From an uncultured Erythrobacter sp. (GTDB lineage Bacteria; Pseudomonadota; Alphaproteobacteria; Sphingomonadales; Sphingomonadaceae), in NCBI GenBank assembly GCA_947258465.1, contig CAMYIQ010000269.1, positions 1-8,881 on the forward strand: a stretch of 8,881 nucleotides of DNA, read 5' to 3'. The first letter of the stretch is position 1, and every line of letters starts with the position of its first letter. The translations under genes were made by a program, and so were the position numbers. The notes beneath the pieces are model-generated. The model made no database searches and was not told the DNA's origin. It saw only the letters and a program-made list of their open reading frames with translations. Below, piece after piece: positions 6,905 to 8,881 of the stretch.

Positions 6905-8014
6905 TCAGTGCGTTTGCAGTTGCTCGTCCAGAAAGGCGGCAACATCATCCAGTGCGACGTCCCGTGCCAGAAATGCTGCACCGATGCTGCGCAGCAGGAT
7001 GAAAGGCAGCGTGCCCGCATCCATCTTCTTGTCGTGCAGCATGTGGTCGGCAAGCGCGCGCCCATTGCAGGGCAATTGCAGCGCGGCGATTTCCGACGGT
7101 AGGCCCGCTGCATCGACGGCGCGCGTCACGCGCTCCGCATCTGCCAGCCCGATGTCGCCGCGCCGCGCCGAATAACGGGCCGCGAGCACCATGCCCAGCG
7201 CCACCGCCTCGCCGTGGAGCAGGCGGTCGGAGAAGCCGGTTTCCGCCTCCAGCGCGTGGCCGAAAGTATGCCCGAGATTGAGCAGCGCGCGTGCGCCGGT
7301 CGTCTCGCGTTCATCCTCCGCGACGATCCGCGCCTTGGCCGCGACGCTGGTCGCCACTGCATGTTCGAGATCGGCTGGATCCAATGCAAGCACCCCCGGC
7401 GCATGCGCTTCGAGCCAGACGAAGAAGTCGCGATCGCCGAGCACGCCGTATTTGAGCACTTCGGCAAACCCCGCGCGCATTTCCCGCTCGGGGAGGGTTG
7501 CGAGCGTGGCGAGATCGGCCAGCACCAGCGACGGTTGATGAAACGCGCCGACGAGATTCTTGCCTGCAGCGGTGTTGATCGCGGTTTTTCCTCCCACCGA
7601 ACTGTCGACTTGCGCGAGCAGAGTGGTCGGGAGCTGGACGAATCCGCAACCGCGCTTGAGAATGGCGCAGGCAAAGCCGGTGAGATCGCCGACCACGCCG
7701 CCGCCAAGAGCGAAGACATGATCGCCCCGCTCGACCCCTTGGCCAAGCAGCCAGTCGGTGAGATGAGCGAGGCTCTCCCAGCTCTTGGAGGCTTCACCCG
7801 GCGCGACATCGTACCATCGCGGCTCGATACCTTCGGCTTGCAATGAACGGGCGACCGTCTCGCCCCAGTGCTTTCGCGCATTTCGGTCGGCGACGATGCA
7901 GGCATGGCTCTTGCGCAGGAAGGGCTTCGCTTGCGCGCCGAGATCGGCCAGCAGATCCGGGCCGACGCGGACTTCGTACCGCCGTCCGGCCAGTTCGACA
8001 GGTATCACAGCCAT
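6905..8014 (-). CDS. aroB: 3-dehydroquinate synthase
   Basis: AroB converts DAHP to 3-dehydroquinate, the second step of the shikimate pathway to aromatic amino acids, using NAD and a divalent metal (zinc or cobalt) in the cytoplasm. The 369-residue length is typical. The NAD-binding glycine loop GGGVVGDLTGF is at 104-114, followed by LPTTLLAQVDSSVGGK at 128-143. The three metal ligands are present: Glu185 in GFAEVLKYG, His249 in LNLGHTFGHA and His268 in HGEAVALGM. The ATG at 8014 has GGAGG on the minus strand 10 bases upstream (8025-8029). Its first ten bases overlap the end of aroK, so the two are almost certainly translated together, with aroK first. The gene looks intact and ordinary. Confidence 0.97.
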   Translation of the reverse strand: MAVIPVELAGRRYEVRVGPDLLADLGAQAKPFLRKSHACIVADRNARKHWGETVARSLQAEGIEPRWYDVAPGEASKSWESLAHLTDWLLGQGVERGDHVFALGGGVVGDLTGFACAILKRGCGFVQLPTTLLAQVDSSVGGKTAINTAAGKNLVGAFHQPSLVLADLATLATLPEREMRAGFAEVLKYGVLGDRDFFVWLEAHAPGVLALDPADLEHAVATSVAAKARIVAEDERETTGARALLNLGHTFGHALEAETGFSDRLLHGEAVALGMVLAARYSARRGDIGLADAERVTRAVDAAGLPSEIAALQLPCNGRALADHMLHDKKMDAGTLPFILLRSIGAAFLARDVALDDVAAFLDEQLQTH

Positions 8015-8571
8015 GCGTCGATCGCCTCCAGGATGCGTTGTGCGGTTTCGGAATGGGGTCCGTCATCGGTAACCAGATGGATCTGCGCCTCGGCATAGGC
8101 TGCGCCGCGTTTGTCCTTGAGGTCGGTCAGGATTTCGCGTGCGTTGCCATTGCGCAGCAGCGGCCGATCGTTGCGGCGGGATGTGCGCTCTACCAAGGTG
8201 TCGATATCGCAATCGAGCCAGACCGCGATGGCTTGATCGAGAATCAGCGCGCGTGTTTCCGGATCGACGAAAGCCCCGCCGCCGGTAGCAATCACGCCAT
8301 GCGCCTCTTCCATCAGGCGGGCGATGACCCGGCGTTCTCCGGCGCGGAAATAGGCTTCTCCATGCGCTTCGAAGATTTCGCTTACCGTGCGGTCGGCAGC
8401 GCGTTCGATTTCGTCGTCGACATCGACGAAATCGGTCCCGAGCAGGGTTGCAAGCTTGCGCCCGACGGTCGATTTCCCGACGCCCATCAGGCCGACAAGC
8501 ACCACCGGGCGGTCGATCCGCGCGGCGATCTTGGCGATTTCGCCAGGCGTCAGGGCGGTTGTATCGGTCAT
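8005..8571 (-). CDS. aroK: Shikimate kinase
   Basis: AroK phosphorylates shikimate at the 3-hydroxyl with ATP, the fifth step of the shikimate pathway. With ATG at 8571 the product is 188 residues. The Walker A loop GLMGVGKST is at 27-35, and VDVDDEIE at 49-56 contains the shikimate-binding Asp. FRAGER (Arg76), GGGAF at 97-101, the lid RPLLR (Arg136) and KRGAAYAEA (Arg155) complete the substrate and nucleotide site. The open frame continues upstream to 8739, but those 56 residues have no family match and overlap a gene on the other strand, so I start at MTDTTALTP, which gives the short N-terminal helix common in sphingomonad AroK. No strong Shine-Dalgarno lies ahead of that ATG (AGGCACGG is the nearest), so the start is slightly uncertain. 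It overlaps aroB by 10 bases and is the first gene of the leftward operon. Confidence 0.95.
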   Translation of the reverse strand: MTDTTALTPGEIAKIAARIDRPVVLVGLMGVGKSTVGRKLATLLGTDFVDVDDEIERAADRTVSEIFEAHGEAYFRAGERRVIARLMEEAHGVIATGGGAFVDPETRALILDQAIAVWLDCDIDTLVERTSRRNDRPLLRNGNAREILTDLKDKRGAAYAEAQIHLVTDDGPHSETAQRILEAIDAWL

Positions 8572-8646
8572 TGCCGCCGTGCCTAGAACTGGGCTAGGGC
8601 GCGGGCAAGGTATCAGCACTTGGAGCGGGACGCGAAAAACTTGGCG
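8572..8646. promoter_or_regulatory. Divergent intergenic region between aroK and a small membrane-protein gene
   Basis: These 75 bases must hold the leftward aroKB promoter and probably a rightward one. I find no convincing -35/-10 pair on either strand; the best leftward candidate (TTTTTC, 17 bases, CTGATA) matches the -35 consensus poorly. A short inverted repeat, CCTAG-7 bases-CTAGG, lies at 8582-8598 next to the aroK start and could be an operator, but nothing identifies a regulator. Confidence 0.45.
8582..8598. repeat. Short inverted repeat with CTAG half-sites
   Basis: CCTAG (8582-8586) and CTAGG (8594-8598) are perfect 5-base inverted arms around a 7-base spacer, starting 11 bases upstream of the aroK start codon. 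CTAG is scarce in this window: the only others I saw are near 254 and 8796. The arms are too short for a terminator. A protein-binding site is possible, but chance is not excluded. Confidence 0.3.
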
Positions 8647-8781
8647 ATGAGCGGCAAACGGATCGGAGCTATCTTGGCGATGGTGTTCTTGGTGCTGTTG
8701 GTAGCTGCCCTGATCCATGGCGGCGAAGAGCCGCTGCACCCGATCGAGGAAGCGATCGAAGTGCCGGGGATCGGCCAGTGA
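8647..8781 (+). CDS. 44-residue single-span membrane protein
   Basis: I do not recognise this small protein. Reading from ATG 8647 it has a short basic N-terminus (MSGKRIG), one hydrophobic span at about residues 6-23 (IGAILAMVFLVLLVAALI) and a 20-residue acidic tail with five glutamates and two prolines. By the positive-inside rule the N-terminus should face the cytoplasm and the tail the periplasm. No strong ribosome binding site precedes the ATG. GGGA at 8627-8630 fits better with an in-frame TTG at 8641, which would add two residues. The stop overlaps the next gene's GTG by four bases, which is the best evidence that the frame is real. A partner or anchor role for the next, exported protein is inference. 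Confidence 0.62.
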   Translation: MSGKRIGAILAMVFLVLLVAALIHGGEEPLHPIEEAIEVPGIGQ

Positions 8782-8881
8782 AGACGGCGTGGTTCCTAGG
8801 CACGGCGGCGCTTGCCTTCACTTCGGCCATGGTTCTTGCCCAAGATGCTCCGGTCGACCTGCTGCCCCCCGGGTTCGAACG
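8778..8881 (+). CDS. Exported protein, N-terminal part only (cut by window end)
   Basis: The frame opens with GTG at 8778 (GTGA overlap with the preceding stop) and GGGGA at 8766-8770 placed 7 bases upstream as ribosome binding site. It runs to the window edge for 34 residues. The start is a clear Sec signal peptide: a Lys at position 2, a hydrophobic core (WFLGTAALAF...AMVLA) and a likely cleavage after VLA before QDAPVD. The mature part begins acidic and proline-rich (DLLPPGFE). There is no cysteine at the cleavage site, so it is not a lipoprotein; it should be periplasmic or outer-membrane. Too little is visible to name a family. Confidence 0.68.
   Translation, partial: MKTAWFLGTAALAFTSAMVLAQDAPVDLLPPGFE

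Larger units (their letters stand above)
8573..8809. repeat. Perfect 14-base inverted pair at 8573-8586 and 8796-8809
   Basis: The bases just upstream of the aroK start, read on the minus strand as CTAGGCACGGCGGC, occur again on the plus strand at 8796-8809 inside the signal-peptide codons of the last gene. The two copies face each other across about 210 bases holding the divergent promoter region and the small membrane-protein gene. Sequence identity is directly seen; meaning is unknown. A chance match of this length somewhere in a GC-rich window this size is plausible. Confidence 0.4.

Noticed and set aside
8572..8739. 56-residue N-terminal extension of AroK
   Set aside because: It has no shikimate kinase homology and overlaps the small membrane-protein gene on the other strand; MTDTTALTP at 8571 gives the normal length.

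Overview
The window is high-GC bacterial DNA with tightly packed genes. The protein sequences look alphaproteobacterial, most like Sphingomonadales (Erythrobacter/Sphingopyxis type). That placement is from memory of homologues and gene order, not from a search. No rRNA, tRNA, CRISPR array or insertion sequence is visible.

Positions 1-6892 (+ strand) hold six genes reading the same way with tiny gaps or overlaps, so probably one operon: the 3' part of a B12-dependent methylmalonyl-CoA mutase (scpA), an unnamed 161-residue protein, biotin synthase (bioB), an O-acetylhomoserine sulfhydrylase-type PLP enzyme (metY), propionyl-CoA carboxylase alpha chain (pccA) and a CsaA-type tRNA-binding protein (csaA). 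Three of these fit one pathway. PccA carries biotin and, with a beta chain not in this window, makes methylmalonyl-CoA. ScpA turns the R epimer of that product into succinyl-CoA after an epimerase step, which is also not in this window. BioB makes the cofactor PccA needs.

Positions 6905-8571 (- strand) hold the shikimate-pathway pair aroK then aroB, overlapping by 10 bases and converging on csaA with only 12 bases between the stop codons. Positions 8572-8646 are a short divergent intergenic region. From 8647 rightward (+ strand) come a 44-residue single-span membrane protein and, coupled to it, the start of a secreted protein cut by the window end.

The most unusual item is the 161-residue gene at 1628-2113. 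It is about 51% GC, against about 62% in the adjacent part of bioB. It sits between scpA and bioB with 4-base overlaps on both sides and carries the E...D...ExK residue pattern of a PD-(D/E)XK nuclease fold. It looks like a cleanly inserted foreign gene that now controls how bioB is translated. The rest is mostly ordinary core metabolism. I see no complete multi-gene defence or mobile system here.
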